From NCBI GenBank assembly GCA_964035015.1, contig OZ036005.1, forward strand, positions 10,273,012 through 10,337,011: a stretch of 64,000 nucleotides of DNA. Direction: 5' to 3'. Source of the DNA: Corallium rubrum. Lineage: Eukaryota > Cnidaria > Anthozoa > Scleralcyonacea > Coralliidae. Under the pieces are notes generated by a model. That model worked only from the letters and a program-made list of their open reading frames with translations. It did no database searches and was not told where the DNA came from. A program made the position numbers and the translations under genes. Below are positions 22,530 through 33,848 of this stretch, piece by piece (within the stretch, counting starts at the first letter, position 1; each line of letters opens with the position of its first letter).

Positions 22530-22905
22530 TTAATAATACTAGACGCAAAGACAATATCTACCTTAGTAAACCCAAAACAAATTGGGGGAAGCAAAAACTT
22601 CTCTACCAAGCATCTAAAGAATATAATGCGTGGCATTCAATTTAAGATCAATAGAACAATTGGCTGCCTTTAAACATGAACTCCTCAAAATACCATACCC
22701 ATAATATTACATTATAGTTTACCTTTTTTATCTTTGTAATATACTATATAATCATTAACAGATATACTCTTATTCATAATTTTCTTTTTCTTTTATGATT
22801 TCATACTTTGCATTTTTGTTTCTCAGGAACCTTCTGAAAAACACTACTTGTGATGTAGGTTTTCCTGAATAAATATATTATCATCATGATCATCATCATC
22901 ACACT
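22530..22905 (+). mobile_element. LINE 3' tail fragment
   Basis: The sequence ends CCTGAATAAATATATTATCA then a degenerate ATC/ATG repeat, like the tail at 884-946. The upstream part is decayed, with TGGCTGCCTTTAAACATGAA resembling a '..L..FKHEL' retroelement C-terminus. The assignment is tentative. Confidence 0.45.
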
Positions 22906-23049
22906 ACTTTTATTTCGTATGACAGTCGGTTTCAGGTTGGTTTTTACGGAAATGTTTAGATGTTCGTTCTGTAGTTCGCAAGTTCATTTGACATTCGCCT
23001 TTGATTGGCTAATTCGTTACTAGTAGCCAATCAAATGCCTAGTTCAATA

Positions 23050-23221
23050 CGAAATATAGTAAGGTTACATATACTGCCGAAACAGAGAACGTAGGAGTCT
23101 AACGTTTCGAGCGAAGGCCCTTCGTCAGAGAGAAACGTGGGCCTGACGAAGGGCCTTCGCTCGAAACGTTAGACTCCTACGTTCTCTGTTTCGGCAGTAT
23201 ATCTAACCTTACTATATTTCG
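23050..23221. mobile_element. Long hairpin MITE, about 170 bp
   Basis: Arms CGAAATATAGTAAGGTTA..TACTGCCGAAACAGAGAACG... and their near-perfect complement, meeting at TCAGAGAGAAACGTGGGCCTGA. The GGGCCTTCGCTCGAAACGTT core is shared with 19639-19946. Confidence 0.9.
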
Positions 23222-23401
23222 ATTGTTGTTTCTACACTGCCTACGCAGCACGCTACTTTTATTACACTATTTGGATTAGTTCAGTACGAACTTGTGGAGC
23301 GAACTTCCTTTCATTCTCCAAGGAGATGCATCAAAGGTGCACTGTAAGTTCTCATTGAGCTAAGTCCGAAAGTACTAGTCAATCTTATATTAGTTATATA
23401 C

Positions 23402-24493
23402 TAGAGATGAGCCGATTACGAAAATCGCCGATTACTGAAGCCGATTATTTGGTGGCCGATTAATACAAATAATCGGCCGATTAATCCGATTAGTGCTACG
23501 TTGTTGGTTACCAGTCCCTGCGCAGTTTTGCAATGTTGTAGGGATTGCTAAATTGTAACAAGATTTGTGAAATATAACAGAAATGTTTCGTGATGATTAG
23601 TTTTGCCTGTTTTGAGAATCAATTTCGTTTTGTTTGTCCGACTTTCAGTTTTATAAATCGGTATGCGCTACGCTATTAGTATTTGACAAATTGTGATGTA
23701 AAAACAAAATATCCACTTTATGTACACACGCTCTGAATAAACACTTGAATTGGGAGGCTCAGATGCTTCAGCACAGCTTTGAACAAGTTGGGATAAATAA
23801 GTTAGTTTCTTTGCTTGCCACCAAACATAAGGGCCTGCTTGCAAAAGGCTGTAGCGGAAGGATGAGAAAGGCGTCGATCTCTTCTTCAAATTTGTGGCTG
23901 GAGTTGGAAGTGCTGTCGCTTGACCCAGCGATCTCGTCGAAGCAACACCATAGGTCTTGATGAGGTTCAGTGCTGCGGCTCTTTTCCTGGGTTGAGATGT
24001 TCTCGGTCGTGTCTACCTCAACCCGTGAAGATCCTTTGCCATCTCGTGTTGGTTTTAAAATTTAAACTTTTAAAAGCGTTTCACAAATATTTTGACAGAC
24101 TAAAGTTCCGAAGTTCCGGTTCATTGTTTCCAAAGTTGGCGACAAACATTGCAACTTTGTTTAGATGCTCGCTATTTGATCGGCTGCTATACGTAACGAA
24201 TTTGCGGAGTTCGTAAACTTTGTGGCAAACGTCTGACTGCGGAACTCTTCCGTCAAGAGTTATGTGAAACGCTCTGTAATCATTGTGAAATAAGGACTAT
24301 TGTGTTTGGGCTTATGCAGTTACGGACTTATGTGGTGTGTGTGCAGGTGTGTTTGCATCGTTCATGACAAGCTTTGAGACATGCACCGATTATTTTGCCG
24401 ATTATTCAAAATAATCGGCCGATTACCGATTAATTTAAATTGGCCGATTAATCGGCTTTGCCGATTAGTTTCCGATTAATCGGCTCATCTCTA
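23402..24493 (-). mobile_element. hAT transposon with decayed transposase, 8-bp target duplication
   Basis: Tips TAGAGATGAGCCGATTA and the complement of TAATCGGCTCATCTCTA, flanked by perfect TTATATAC (23394-23401, 24494-24501). Subterminal regions carry many CCGATTA / TAATCGG repeats at both ends, likely transposase binding sites. The inside encodes a broken hAT transposase on the minus strand. Confidence 0.9.
23668..23960 (-). pseudogene. hAT transposase C-terminal dimerisation domain remnant
   Basis: Read on the minus strand, 23960-23890 gives FDEIAGSSDSTSNSSHKFEE. After a frame change, 23889-23668 gives VWWQAKKLTYLSQLVQSCAE then ASEPPNSSVYSERVY. The pattern WW......YL.L......PP.SS..SERV.. 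is that of the hAT C-terminal dimer domain. The catalytic part is not recognisable. It is clearly inactive. Confidence 0.65.
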
Positions 24494-24681
24494 TTATATA
24501 CAGTATAAACAGCCACCCAAAAGCTATCTTTTTGAAATGGATATCTAAAATTTACAAAGGCTGCCAAAAAGATAACCCAAGTTAAGCTGAATTTCCACTA
24601 GGCGTAAAATATCGCGCCTTCAACTTTTTTCTTTTGTCTTGTGAGTTTAGGACGGCTAAACGGCTGGATGGGCGAGTCAGA

Positions 24682-25816
24682 CCCCGTTCACACGAGTCCG
24701 GGGTGGTTGAAAACGGCGCTAAAAGACACAAAACGCCGTTGCGTTCACACGGCACCGGATCGAAATTGTGTGAAAACAGCGCTCTAACTGGAGCGTTTTG
24801 AAAACGATTTCCAGACGGAGCGAGATGAAAACGGAACCCTTGGCGGTGTCATGTGAACGCAAGATCCGGCACTTTTTCGCTCCGCTTTAGTACCCAGTTT
24901 CTAAATTTACAGCTCGTGTATTTTTCAGCAATGGAAACTTTATTTGCCTTCTCGACTCCGGAAAGCTTCTGCTAAGAACTTGTGCTGTTATTAGTGAGGT
25001 TCAGATCACACTACCGCTACCGTAAATATAATTAAGCATGTCAAATATTGTTTTTACGTTCAGTAATGGTCGCAGGTCTCAAACCTAGTGCAAAGAGAAA
25101 GCGTTTTACGATACCAGGATTAAGACCAACTACGACTACAAGACGAGAAAACGAACATTACATCAGCTCATAGTCAATCGAGATATGGTCTGGAAACTCA
25201 GCTAAAGTCTTTGGTCTATCTTTTTGTTCGCCTTTATGCAGTTTTGTGCACGGTGCACGGTCACTGAATACATTGTATTTTAGTATAATGAACGAATTGT
25301 GCAATAGCAACGTTTCAGTTCAATCACTCAACCGTGCTATTTAAATATTAATAAACCGAAAACAAAGGATGTGCACGGTGTAAGGTACGGTTCAACATAA
25401 AATCACAGCTCATTATAGGCGCTTTGAAGTTTGCCGAGTTTCCAGACCATATCTCGATTGACTATGATCAGCTTAACCACATTTACGGTAGCAGTAGCGG
25501 TAGCGTGATCTGAACCTCGCTATACGCAACAATGATTAGGAGAAGATTAATTCAATAAGGAGAGTCCCTAACAGAAGGATTAAAATTGTAAACCTAGAAT
25601 GCACTATACACCTTGGTGGGATAATATTCTTTGAATTGCTCCTCGTTTCCATTTACTGTTGACGAGATATGGCTATTTAAGCAGTGCACAGCATTGGAAT
25701 ACTGGATGTACATCTGAAGTTTCCGAAGTCGTGTGAACACCTTCAAAGCGTCGTTAAATTATGACGGAAACTACATTTTACTGTTTATTTTCTATACCGG
25801 ACTCGTGTGAACGCAA
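24682..25816. mobile_element. Non-autonomous element with GTTCACACGAGTCCGG ends
   Basis: The left end CCCCGTTCACACGAGTCCGG pairs with the right end CCGGACTCGTGTGAACGCAA. TCAGA flanks both sides (24677-24681, 25817-25821). The inside has no intact frame but carries a nested inverted repeat at 24996-25518. Confidence 0.75.
24996..25518. mobile_element. Nested inverted-repeat element
   Basis: Outer arms GAGGTTCAGATCACACTACC..CGTAAAT and the complement (25484-25518). Inner arms at 25165-25203 and 25435-25475 (TCAATCGAGATATGGTCTGG and its complement). This double-arm foldback sits inside the element above. Confidence 0.75.
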
Positions 25817-25950
25817 TCAGAGGTGGAAAAAGTGTTTTTCTTTTTGGGAACCTGGTTTCCGGACTCAAAGTTTCTGCAAAACTTGCAATACAACTTAGAC
25901 AGAACAACACCATAATTAATTCTTTGAAAGTTTTCATGGCGATAAAGTAA

Positions 25951-26080
25951 TATAAATAAGTTTTGTGGAAACATCACGTAAAATATTTCTTTGCTAGAAA
26001 TATTTGCTAGAAATATTTGCTTAGAAATATTCTTAGCAAAGAAATATTTTACGTGGTGTTTCCACAAAACTTATTTATAT
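25951..26080. mobile_element. Hairpin MITE, about 130 bp
   Basis: TATAAATAAGTTTTGTGGAA...CACGTAAAATATTT pairs with its complement at 26041-26080. The loop contains tandem AGAAATATTTGCT. The same arm occurs at 54288-54345. Confidence 0.85.
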
Positions 26081-26093
26081 AACACCATAATTA

Positions 26094-26187
26094 CCAACCT
26101 CGTACCCAGGGTCTTATCTCCGCTGCTCCGCGCAGCGGTGGGCGGTGGCAGTGGCGAGCGGAGATAAGACCCTGGGTACGAGGTTGC
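26094..26187. mobile_element. Hairpin MITE, about 94 bp
   Basis: AACCTCGTACCCAGGGTCTT..ATCTCCGCT pairs with its complement. It is flanked by ATAATTAC on both sides (about 26086-26093 and 26188-26195), an 8-bp duplication. The GC-rich loop is GCTCCGCGCAGCGG. Confidence 0.8.
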
Positions 26188-26815
26188 ATAATTACTATAC
26201 ATTGTGTAAAGCAAAATATGTCGTTATTGTCTGATATGTGTAGACATAAAATCGGGTGTAATGAGAAAGCAACGACAAAAGCAATAGAACAAGGCATACG
26301 ATTAGTAATATTTTCATCAGTCAGACTGTCAGAGTGTCACTGCAACAGGCCAGCTTCCAGCTACTAGTGATGTTACCGTTGTTGGCTTGTCTTTGTATAT
26401 AATTTCTCTACTTAAGGTGACTCCCTAACGGTAATTTTAAGAAGGGACTGGTAACGATTGTGACGTCGGAACATGCGTAAACAGCAATCTTGTCGAGTTG
26501 ATATGCTGTCACGTCAGCAGCCGTCCGACCGATACAAATGCTCAAGTATCACACATATGCTTCCATAAAATTCTTTAAAATTTTGTGCATAAAAGAACTT
26601 TGTTTATACCGAAAACTCTGTTTAGACAACTTTCCCTACTATTTTGCTACAGTGTTCTATATGGAAAAAACTGACCAGATAATGGGAATGAAGCATTGAG
26701 TTATAACTCGTTGTGCCAAACACCTTTATTGTTTAGATATTTTTAGTGTGTTCCATGGGGAGGAGGGTTGTTTGGATATTTTCTGGAGCTGCACAGTGAT
26801 TCTTTTCTTTGATAG

Positions 26816-26932
26816 GTCTTGATGTTCCTCAACTTCAAGTCAATGATGACCATGGTAGCTTTTCATCAATTCATTCATCAGAGCGAAGTTACTCACCAGG
26901 TACTTCTCCTCGGCCAGTAAGAAAATTAAAAG
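26816..26932 (+). CDS. TMCC: TMCC-family gene, first visible exon
   Basis: Acceptor tttctttgatag|GT, donor TTAAAAG|gtaaga; 117 nt. It encodes a serine-rich, disordered segment (GLDVPQLQVND, SSIHSSERSYSPGTSPRPVR, KLKG). It needs one base from an upstream exon, so further 5' exons should exist; none was confidently found in 12.9-26.8 kb. Eleven exons from here to 63892 keep a continuous frame (302 codons). The gene is identified by the coiled-coil exon at 49003. TMCC proteins are endoplasmic-reticulum proteins with a C-terminal pair of membrane segments, which are not in this window. Promoter not identified. Confidence 0.75.
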
Positions 26933-26944
26933 GTAAGAACAATT

Positions 26945-27085
26945 CCAAAATTCGTTGTTCCAAGAGACGCGTTAAATCCTATATCTCTCCATCTTTATCT
27001 CATGACACACCTACATTTCATTGTTCTAACAGACCGGTTAAATCCTTTATTCAACTGATTAGCATGAAGATGAGTATGCATAGTG
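26945..27085 (+). repeat. Dispersed repeat fragment shared with 2570-2665
   Basis: CCAAGAGACGCGTTAAATCC, CATTTCATTGTTCTAACAGA and TTATTCAACTGATTAGCATG match the channel-gene intron copy in the same order. It starts 13 bases after the exon's donor site. Confidence 0.5.
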
Positions 27086-28246
27086 AGATAACTAGTTATC
27101 CCACTTGGATAACTAGTTTTGTTATATAGCTGGAGTTTCACTGGATGCAACGATGACTGTCATCGGTTGGTTTGGGGTCACATGACCTTAGCTAAATTTC
27201 AATGTCTACCGGGTCAATACCGTTCTTGAGACGACGGAAACTTCTAGAACGTTGAAGCCTGTCATCGTTGTTTCACTACAATGAGACATGCATTTAAAGT
27301 AGAAAACTTGTGTTTTAAGGGGAATAATTTCATTACATTACATGTACAATATAAAATAAAGATATAAAGATGAAATTTAAGCTTATGAGCTAACAGTTTA
27401 GATATGTGATTATTCATAACCTTTGTTTTGGGTAAAAAAATCTTTTCAAAGAATACACGGTTCAGTAGTTCTGTATTGTATTCCTATTCTTCCGGTCACC
27501 GTCCGTGTCTCAAAAACGCCTAATATGCTTAAGCTCTCTAAAGGCGGTCCAGGCGGCCGCCATACGACACAGTTCAGACCACGGATCTGTAATATAGAGT
27601 GTTAACGATTCTTGAAGATGAATTCTCAAACTCATGAATAATTTATGAGCTAATTAGCCAATCAAAAACACGTATTTCGTCACGTGCGTGAGTTGCGAAA
27701 CCCCGGTAACTAACGAAAAATTGAATTAATAATTAGGAAATTAGATAATAAACGCTTTAAACAATAAAAAGCGTACATTACAACATTTCTAAATTATAAA
27801 AACAGTCAAAACAAAGAAAACTGTATTATTACCACAATTCTAAATTATAAATGCAAAACTCAACACAGAAACCAATTAAGTTAGGTTATATTATAGCACG
27901 CCATCTAATTAGGGAATTCTACAACAATAGACTATTGTCAACTGAGAAGTTATTTCATAAACTCGTGGCTCGCGCTAGTTTATGAAATATTACATAAAGT
28001 ATAGAAAATACAGTCCCCAGAGTGTTGAATATTGAAGCAGCAACGAGTAAAAGACCAAACGCAGGGTTTCTACGACAATTAACACTGCTAATTTAAACAG
28101 CAAATGCTTTCATTCACAATGAACATTCACTGAAACAAAGCATTTTATAGTTGATTAGAAATGTGTTTAAAGCTTGCTTTCAATCAGCTATTGTCTTCTC
28201 ATGTAATTTTGGGTGTGTCATGGGATAAGATGGCCCCGAGTGACTG
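27086..28246. other. TMCC intron, repeat-derived, no gene
   Basis: A short SINE-tail-like stretch at 27530-27605 (CGACACAGTTCAGACCACGG) resembles part of the 5S-derived SINE at 31060-31345. The rest is AT-rich with nothing recognised. Confidence 0.4.
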
Positions 28247-28826
28247 TTAAAGCATGGTTTTCATTTGTCGCATTTCATCGCCGATCATCGCCGATGCTCA
28301 CATTTGCGACGATCGGGGATTGTCTGGGATGATCGCCGATCATCCCAGACAGTCGCCGTCGAAAACCGATCAATGCGGGAAAATAATATCTTTTGTCAAA
28401 ATGGGCGCCTCCTAAACAACAGATTATTACTCTATACGAAGCTTTCACTCGTCATAGCGCTGGTACTGTGTAAGAAATATAGAAAGAAGAGTTTCTGGGT
28501 GCGAAAAATATTTGAGACAAGGAAAGAACCGAAGAATCATGGCAATTTCATGCATGTTTGAAGTGCTCGGTTTTCTTCCAGAGACTGGGTCCTAATTTGT
28601 CTTATTTCATCGGATTTCGGTTTTCATTTGTTTTGCTTGTCTTAATTCATCGGCGACAGTTGGCGATCATCGGGGGAAACAAATTTTTTTGGTTCTTGCG
28701 ATGATCGCCGTAATCGGGGATTGTCCCCGATTGTCGGTTTTCATAATCCTATTTCATCGCAATTCATCGCAAAGCTGTATCGCCGATGATCGGCGATGAA
28801 TTACGATATATGAAAACCAGGCTTAA
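28247..28826. mobile_element. MITE with TTAA target and GCCTGGTTTTCAT ends (copy 1)
   Basis: Left end TTAAAGCATGGTTTTCAT and the complement of the right end ATGAAAACCAGGCTTAA, followed inward by shared ATTCATCGCCGATCATCG motifs. Many internal GATCATCGCCGATC repeats form further hairpins. The TTAA target suggests a piggyBac-type relationship (inference). A second copy with the same tips is at 54667-54959. Confidence 0.8.
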
Positions 28827-28916
28827 GCTTCAACCTTAATACCTTACGTTCTTAATACCTTAAGAACGGCCGCTGTTATTTCATTACACTCATTTATTTT
28901 CCTGAGCTGATCGTCA

Positions 28917-29004
28917 ATGAGCGAGTTCAGCGGCGAAACGACGAGCACAACTGCAGAAGGAATGATTGACGAGTTTCGACATGATTTGATGATTGCCTCT
29001 GCAG
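28917..29004 (+). CDS. TMCC: Candidate alternative first exon of the TMCC gene
   Basis: ATG at 28917 opens a 29-codon frame (MSEFSGETTSTTAEGMIDEF, RHDLMIASA) that ends at GCAG|gtacag with one leftover base. The next TMCC exon (30087) accepts exactly that phase, giving ...IASA-GFKKIIPW. It lies in the intron between exons 26816 and 30087, about 90 bp after the MITE end, which is where an internal promoter could sit. The frame continues unspliced to 29162 only through a repeat. No TATA box is evident. The exon role is inferred from phase and position, not proven. Confidence 0.55.
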
Positions 29005-29029
29005 GTACAGAGCGTTTTCATCTTACGTC

Positions 29030-29095
29030 ACGGCGGCCATATTGGTGTACCAAAACAATGAAATGGCGGTCATATTGGTGCACGGTATGGGAATT
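29030..29095. repeat. Two units of the 33-bp GGTGTACCAAAACAATGAAA repeat
   Basis: GGCGGCCATATTGGTGTACC and the next unit are the same minisatellite unit found in the array at 37608-37895. Confidence 0.75.
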
Positions 29096-29540
29096 AACTC
29101 TTTCTTATTCAAATATTTCGTATTGTTTCACCACCCCAATGGGCCACCGATCACGTGAGTGAAAACGCTCTATAAATTTCTCTGAGTGAGCAGCTATGAT
29201 GACGTTATCTATTAATAAGATGTAAATTTGCTTCTGGTAATAGACCACTGTCATCACGATTTAATGGAGTGTTGATGCTATTAATGTACCAAGCCTCCAA
29301 ACAACGTCTTTGATGTTACCATTGATTGGTAGTAATAATTTTGAGTCATTCCACGCTATATCATGGCTAATTCGACACACGTGCTTCGGCAAAGCATGAT
29401 TACCTTCTTTCTTTTTGAAAAGGCGACAGCCTTTTGGTGCTCTAATTCAACCGCGTACTAAACTGACGGTTAGTCTGGCCGATGCACTCCTGATTACAGT
29501 CATTGCACGGAATGGAATAAATAGCATTTATTCATTCATT

Positions 29541-29985
29541 TCCTTCCTTCCTTCCTTCCTTCCTTCCTTCCTTCCTTCCTTCCTTCCTTCCTTCCTTCCT
29601 TCCTTCCTTCCTTCCTTCCTTCCTTCCTTCCTTCCTTCCTTCCCTTCCTTCCTTCCTTCCTTCCTTAATTCCTTCCTTCCTTCCTTCCTTCCCTTCCTTC
29701 CTTCCTTCCTTCCTTCCTTCCTTCCTTCCTTCCTTCCTTCCTTCCTTCCTTCCCTTCGTTCGTTCGTTCCTTCCTTCCTTCCTTCCTTCCTTCCTTCCTT
29801 CCTTCCTTCCTTCCTTCCTTCCTTCCTTCCTTCCTTCCTTCCTTCCTTCCTTCCTTCCTTCCTTCCTTCCTTCCTTCCTTCCTTCCTTCCTTCCTTCCTT
29901 CCTTCGTTCCTTCGTTCCTTCGTTCCTTCCTTCCTTCCTTCGTTCCTTCCTTCGTTTCTTCCTTCGTTCCTTCCTTCGTTCGTTC
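29541..29985. repeat. TTCC tetranucleotide microsatellite
   Basis: About 110 TTCC units with scattered TTCG and CCC interruptions. It creates long Ser-Phe-Leu-Pro and Lys-Glu-Gly-Arg frames on both strands, which are not genes. It lies about 100 bp upstream of the exon at 30087. Confidence 0.97.
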
Positions 29986-30086
29986 CAGACGAGGACAGCC
30001 TTTAATATTTTATTCTGGCTAATACAAGATGATTGAATCCTAATGCGAAAGAACAGAGATGATGGGTTTTTTATTTCCATTTCTAG

Positions 30087-30154
30087 GGTTTAAGAAAATT
30101 ATACCTTGGAGGAAACGAAGCAGAGATATTTTGGACACACACGCACATGCAACT
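30087..30154 (+). CDS. TMCC: TMCC-family gene, basic exon
   Basis: Acceptor ccatttctag|GG, donor GCAACT|gtaagt; 68 nt. It encodes GFKKIIPWRKRSRDILDTHA then HAT, a lysine/arginine-rich segment that could act as a localisation or membrane-proximal signal. It joins either upstream exon (26816 or 28917) in frame and ends in phase 0. Confidence 0.78.
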
Positions 30155-30258
30155 GTAAGTAACTGCAAATTTAAAGCAAACCATGCATGATTTCAAATAA
30201 ATATTTTTGATTTAAATATATTTAATATAATTTTGTTTTACGGTAAGCACCATGTATT

Positions 30259-30815
30259 TACTCGGGCTACCCTGTGGTAGACCGAGTATAGGTTTCGGCC
30301 CGGTTTTTTTTGTCTTTGTTTCGAAATGGCAATCATTACGTCATCCCACCAGGCCTTGTGCGGCTGATGATGCGTGCTAAATGCTAATCTTCATGCTTTC
30401 TTTCTTCGCTTTCCTGAATCCTGATTTCTGATCAAGTTGTTTGAAGTCAAGTGTTCTTTCTTGGACATGTTCTACTAGTACTATGTGTTCACAGACATAG
30501 TTATTGTTTAGTAATGCCGCTGGCAGGTAACGCTTACAATCGCACACGCCTGACTAAACATGATCACCCTGTGTTGATATTTAATACCCGAAGGGACCAG
30601 ACATATGAACGCTGTGTGGAAATACGTTAAATACAGGCAATCGTGTTTTGTGTGTATTGCGAATTGTGTTTTCTATCGGAGAATTAGATTGTGTTTTGAC
30701 TATTTTCTGTGACCAATGACGTTTAGACTTTTATAGATTTTAGCACTGCATGCCATGTAATTGCAGCTGCGAGTTTGCAGTAGCCCAAGTGAACGCCTGA
30801 CCAGGCGTCTTGTTA
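30259..30815 (+). mobile_element. CTCGGGCTAC-family element, copy 1
   Basis: It begins TTTACTCGGGCTACCCTGTG and ends GTAGCCCAAGTGAACGCCTG..CAGGCGTCTTGTTAA. The short inverted CTCGGGCTAC / GTAGCCC(G/A)AG tips and an internal TGTTGATATTTAATACCCGA block are shared with 58666-59438 and 59752-60654; a short copy lies in reverse at 38265-38412. It has no coding capacity. Confidence 0.75.
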
Positions 30816-31059
30816 ATTTTCTATGCTGAGCTTTCGTCCTGTGAGCTCCTATCAGGACTTCATCAGAACTAATGAGTGGTTAAAGTACACGTCAGTCTAT
30901 TTTATAACGTATTGACGCTTGCGTCATCTTGTGTTGATGTAGGCTCGATTTCCAGCCATATCCCGGGCCCCGGTACTTACAGATTTTAATTACTTCTTCC
31001 CACAAGGGGTTTTTCAAGAGCAATTTACATTACTAAATTTCAAGTGGCAGAGTCGAAGG

Positions 31060-31345
31060 CATATTAAAGGCGCTCGAAGCAGCCGCCCTACGACACATTT
31101 ATGACACACATGTCAGACCACGAATCACAGACCTAGGTGTTGATTTTATGGAGGGAGGAAAACCGGAGAACCCGGCGAAAAACCCTCCAAAGCACAGGAG
31201 AGACCAACTAAACTCTACTCACATGAGTGTTCCACGCTCGAGAACGGGGTTATTCCCAGACGGTCACCCATCCAAGTACCAACCCCGTCGAACCAGACTT
31301 AACTTTTGGTGAGAGGCAGCGCCCTAACAGCACACGCCACCCGTG
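31060..31345 (-). mobile_element. 5S rRNA-derived SINE
   Basis: On the minus strand, 31312-31245 reads like the 3' half of 5S rRNA: AAGTTAAGTCTGGTTCG, TTGGTACTTGGATGGGTGAC and CGTCTGGGAATAA. It continues into a non-5S body (AGTTGGTCTCTCCTGTGCTT, GGGTTTTTCGCCGGGTTCTC). The 5' half of 5S is divergent or missing. Fusion to an unrelated body marks a SINE3-type element, not a working 5S gene. Confidence 0.75.
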
Positions 31346-31550
31346 CTTCCCCCGAAATCACGGCTGGACTCGTGAGCTTGTCCATTGTCGATTTGCACCA
31401 ATCACAAACGTGCCAGCACATTTTCAGCAGGCATATATTATTGGGATGATTGGGATTATTGCATGAATTACTCAGTAAGTTCAAAATGGATCAATAGAGT
31501 GCTGATGATAGTCGAGGAGGAGAAGCGAGAAAACGTCGACCACGTAGCAC
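31346..31550. other. TMCC intron spacer with a GTCGAGGAGGAGAAGCGAGA copy
   Basis: The only notable feature is GTCGAGGAGGAGAAGCGAGA...CCACGTAGCAC at 31511-31550, a direct copy of part of the outer inverted repeat (31656-31697). Confidence 0.5.
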
Positions 31551-31962
31551 CGACTGAAATATAAGTGACTTTAAAGTGACTTTCCCAATCCTGTAGACTG
31601 AAAGACAAAATATCGTGGCCATTAACCAATTTCTCTAGAGCTTGCCTTACTCATAGTCGAGGAGGAGAAGCGAGAAAACGGCGACCACGTAGCACCCCCA
31701 CTACACAATAGTTTTGACTCCAGATTGTAATAGGCTGATACCCATAGAACATTGCTAGGTCAGTCATACTCACAAATTGTGGGGTCAGTGGCCTGCTACA
31801 TAGAGGGGGTGGGTGGTCCTTACATTGACTTAAAGTGCACATGAAACAAAATTAAGTTTGTCTTATTTGAAAGAACACTTAAAATGATAGAGTAACATCT
31901 TTTGCAGTTTTTCGTTTCCTTGCTTCGTTGTTGAGATATTTCAGTTTGTTTGAAATGTAAAC
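31551..31962. repeat. Outer inverted repeat, left arm
   Basis: CGACTGAAATATAAG... to ...GTTTGAAATGTAAAC. It is the inverted counterpart of 40378-40647 (first 280 bp, roughly 95% by eye) and of 38637-38757 (last 120 bp). The right arm is split in two by the LINE insertion. Together with the sequence between, this is an older element of about 9.1 kb. Confidence 0.85.
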
Positions 31963-32326
31963 AAGACGCCCGCTAGGCGTTAACTGGGGCTACTTAATAG
32001 TGGGCACTGGCAGTGGTAGGCTGGTATGGTGAGATTATGCTATGCAAATAATCCAACACGCCATGATTCTAACCTGTGTGCTAACAAATGCTATAGGATA
32101 CAGTAGTTGTCAAGAAAAATTTGTTCACAAACAATTTATCAATCATTTCCTGTAAACATTATGCAACTATTAACCCTTTACCAGGCAAGATTACCAGGAG
32201 GTCTCCAGTTGACAAATAAAATCATGTGCCATTAGACAGAGTAAAAGTAAGAAGTTGCTAAATGGCAACCATGCCAAGAGCAAAACTAACATTAGTACAA
32301 GCGTACAATGAAATGGGTGCCATACT
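31963..32326. other. Non-coding interior of the outer element, left side
   Basis: No gene was recognised. The last 30 bases are one unit of the 33-bp minisatellite (ACAATGAAATGGGTGCCATA), the target of the giant palindrome. Confidence 0.5.
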
Positions 32327-33848
32327 GGTGTAAGTAGTAATACCCCCCACTATAGACCCCAAAGGGATGCCGCCTCATTAAATATTCAACTTATTATTTA
32401 TTCATTCTCCTTTGTGACGTTCTAACCCTAATCTCATTATGCATACGTCATTATTTCTCATGTTCCTTTGGGACATAGTAACCCTAACTTTCCCCCCTAG
32501 CCCTAGCTGTTACTTAACCCCCCTGGTATTCACTACGTCATACCGACTTATTATTTATTCATTCTCAGACTCCTTTTAGTAACCCTAACTTTCCCCCCTA
32601 ACCCTAGATGTTACTTAACCCCCCGTCATAACCGATAGCTCTCCGACTGATTTCCGAAGTTACGTAAAAGGTACTCGGCTTATATCCTTATAAGTAATAG
32701 TAATCACCTTTTCATTTAAACACTTTACCCTACTGACAGTTGACAGTTGTGGGACACGTAGACGTACAGAGCATGCGTACACTAAACTTTAACAAAATAG
32801 ATGTTCTTTACAAGGAACTAAAGAGAAATTGATAGAGGCACTTTATATTTTTTATCTGAAACCTTGTCTGGAGGATTATAGAGAGTTCTGAACAGCGTAA
32901 GTGTCTGAATTGGCAGAGAGAACTGCTCTGGTCAAACCTGAATATTATTTGAATAATATGGAGACTTTGAATATTATATTAGTCAGAACCTGAATGACCA
33001 AACAGTCTTATACGCGTTTGGTGGCAATAAGTGTTAACAATTTTAGAGAGTTATCGTTTACTTTGGCCTAGTTTGTAGAGGAACGAAACAGAAATGGATA
33101 GAGGCACTTTATATTTTTTGTCTTAAACTTGGTTTGGAGGAATATAGCGGGTTTTTGGTTAAGTAATCCGAGTGTTATTTTCGAAGAGATGAATGTTGAC
33201 AGTTTTGGTCGAATTATTGCCTATCTAACCTTAGTCTATAACCTACTAGTGATTCCTTGGATGAAGAAACAGTTCGAGAAGTCGTAAGAAGACACAAATC
33301 AATTCGAAAAGCGAAGAGCAAAGACTTGTCCATATATAACTGAGATACATCATGGTTACTAGGCTTTCTCTTTATAAGTGAGGAAATTGTAGACAACTAG
33401 GCTGCCCAAAACTCTCTATACTCATCGAGACAAGGTTTCAGAAAGTTTTGTGAATATTGACCAAATACCCTACTTTGAAACATTGCAGAGCTTGGTTAAA
33501 TAATTCGTTGCTATGGTTTGATATGCTATAAGATTCTCGCACGTGCAGAACACAAAAGGGAAAAGCTATTAAAACCTCATCACGGGTCATTAGTGGTACA
33601 ACTCGCTTGTATTTGCATATACTGTAGAATATGTAATTATTTGTGGGGTTGTGAAAGGATAATAAGGGATATGAAGACGCTTTAATGCGTAGGCATGTTT
33701 AGGCCAAAAAGTCATTAGCGTGTATTTTGCATAAGACAGAATTCACAACAATCGGTTTAAAATATTTATTTAGGCTTTGGTTTAAACATATACATATAAA
33801 AAGTTTTAGTAAGGTCTGCTTCTTAGATTATATTTAGGTGTTTTTATT

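Noticed and set aside
29415-30080. Ser-Phe-Leu-Pro and Lys-Glu-Gly-Arg repeat proteins on both strands
   Set aside because: Pure TTCC microsatellite translation.
31245-31312. 5S rRNA gene
   Set aside because: Only the 3' half resembles 5S and it is fused to a non-5S body.
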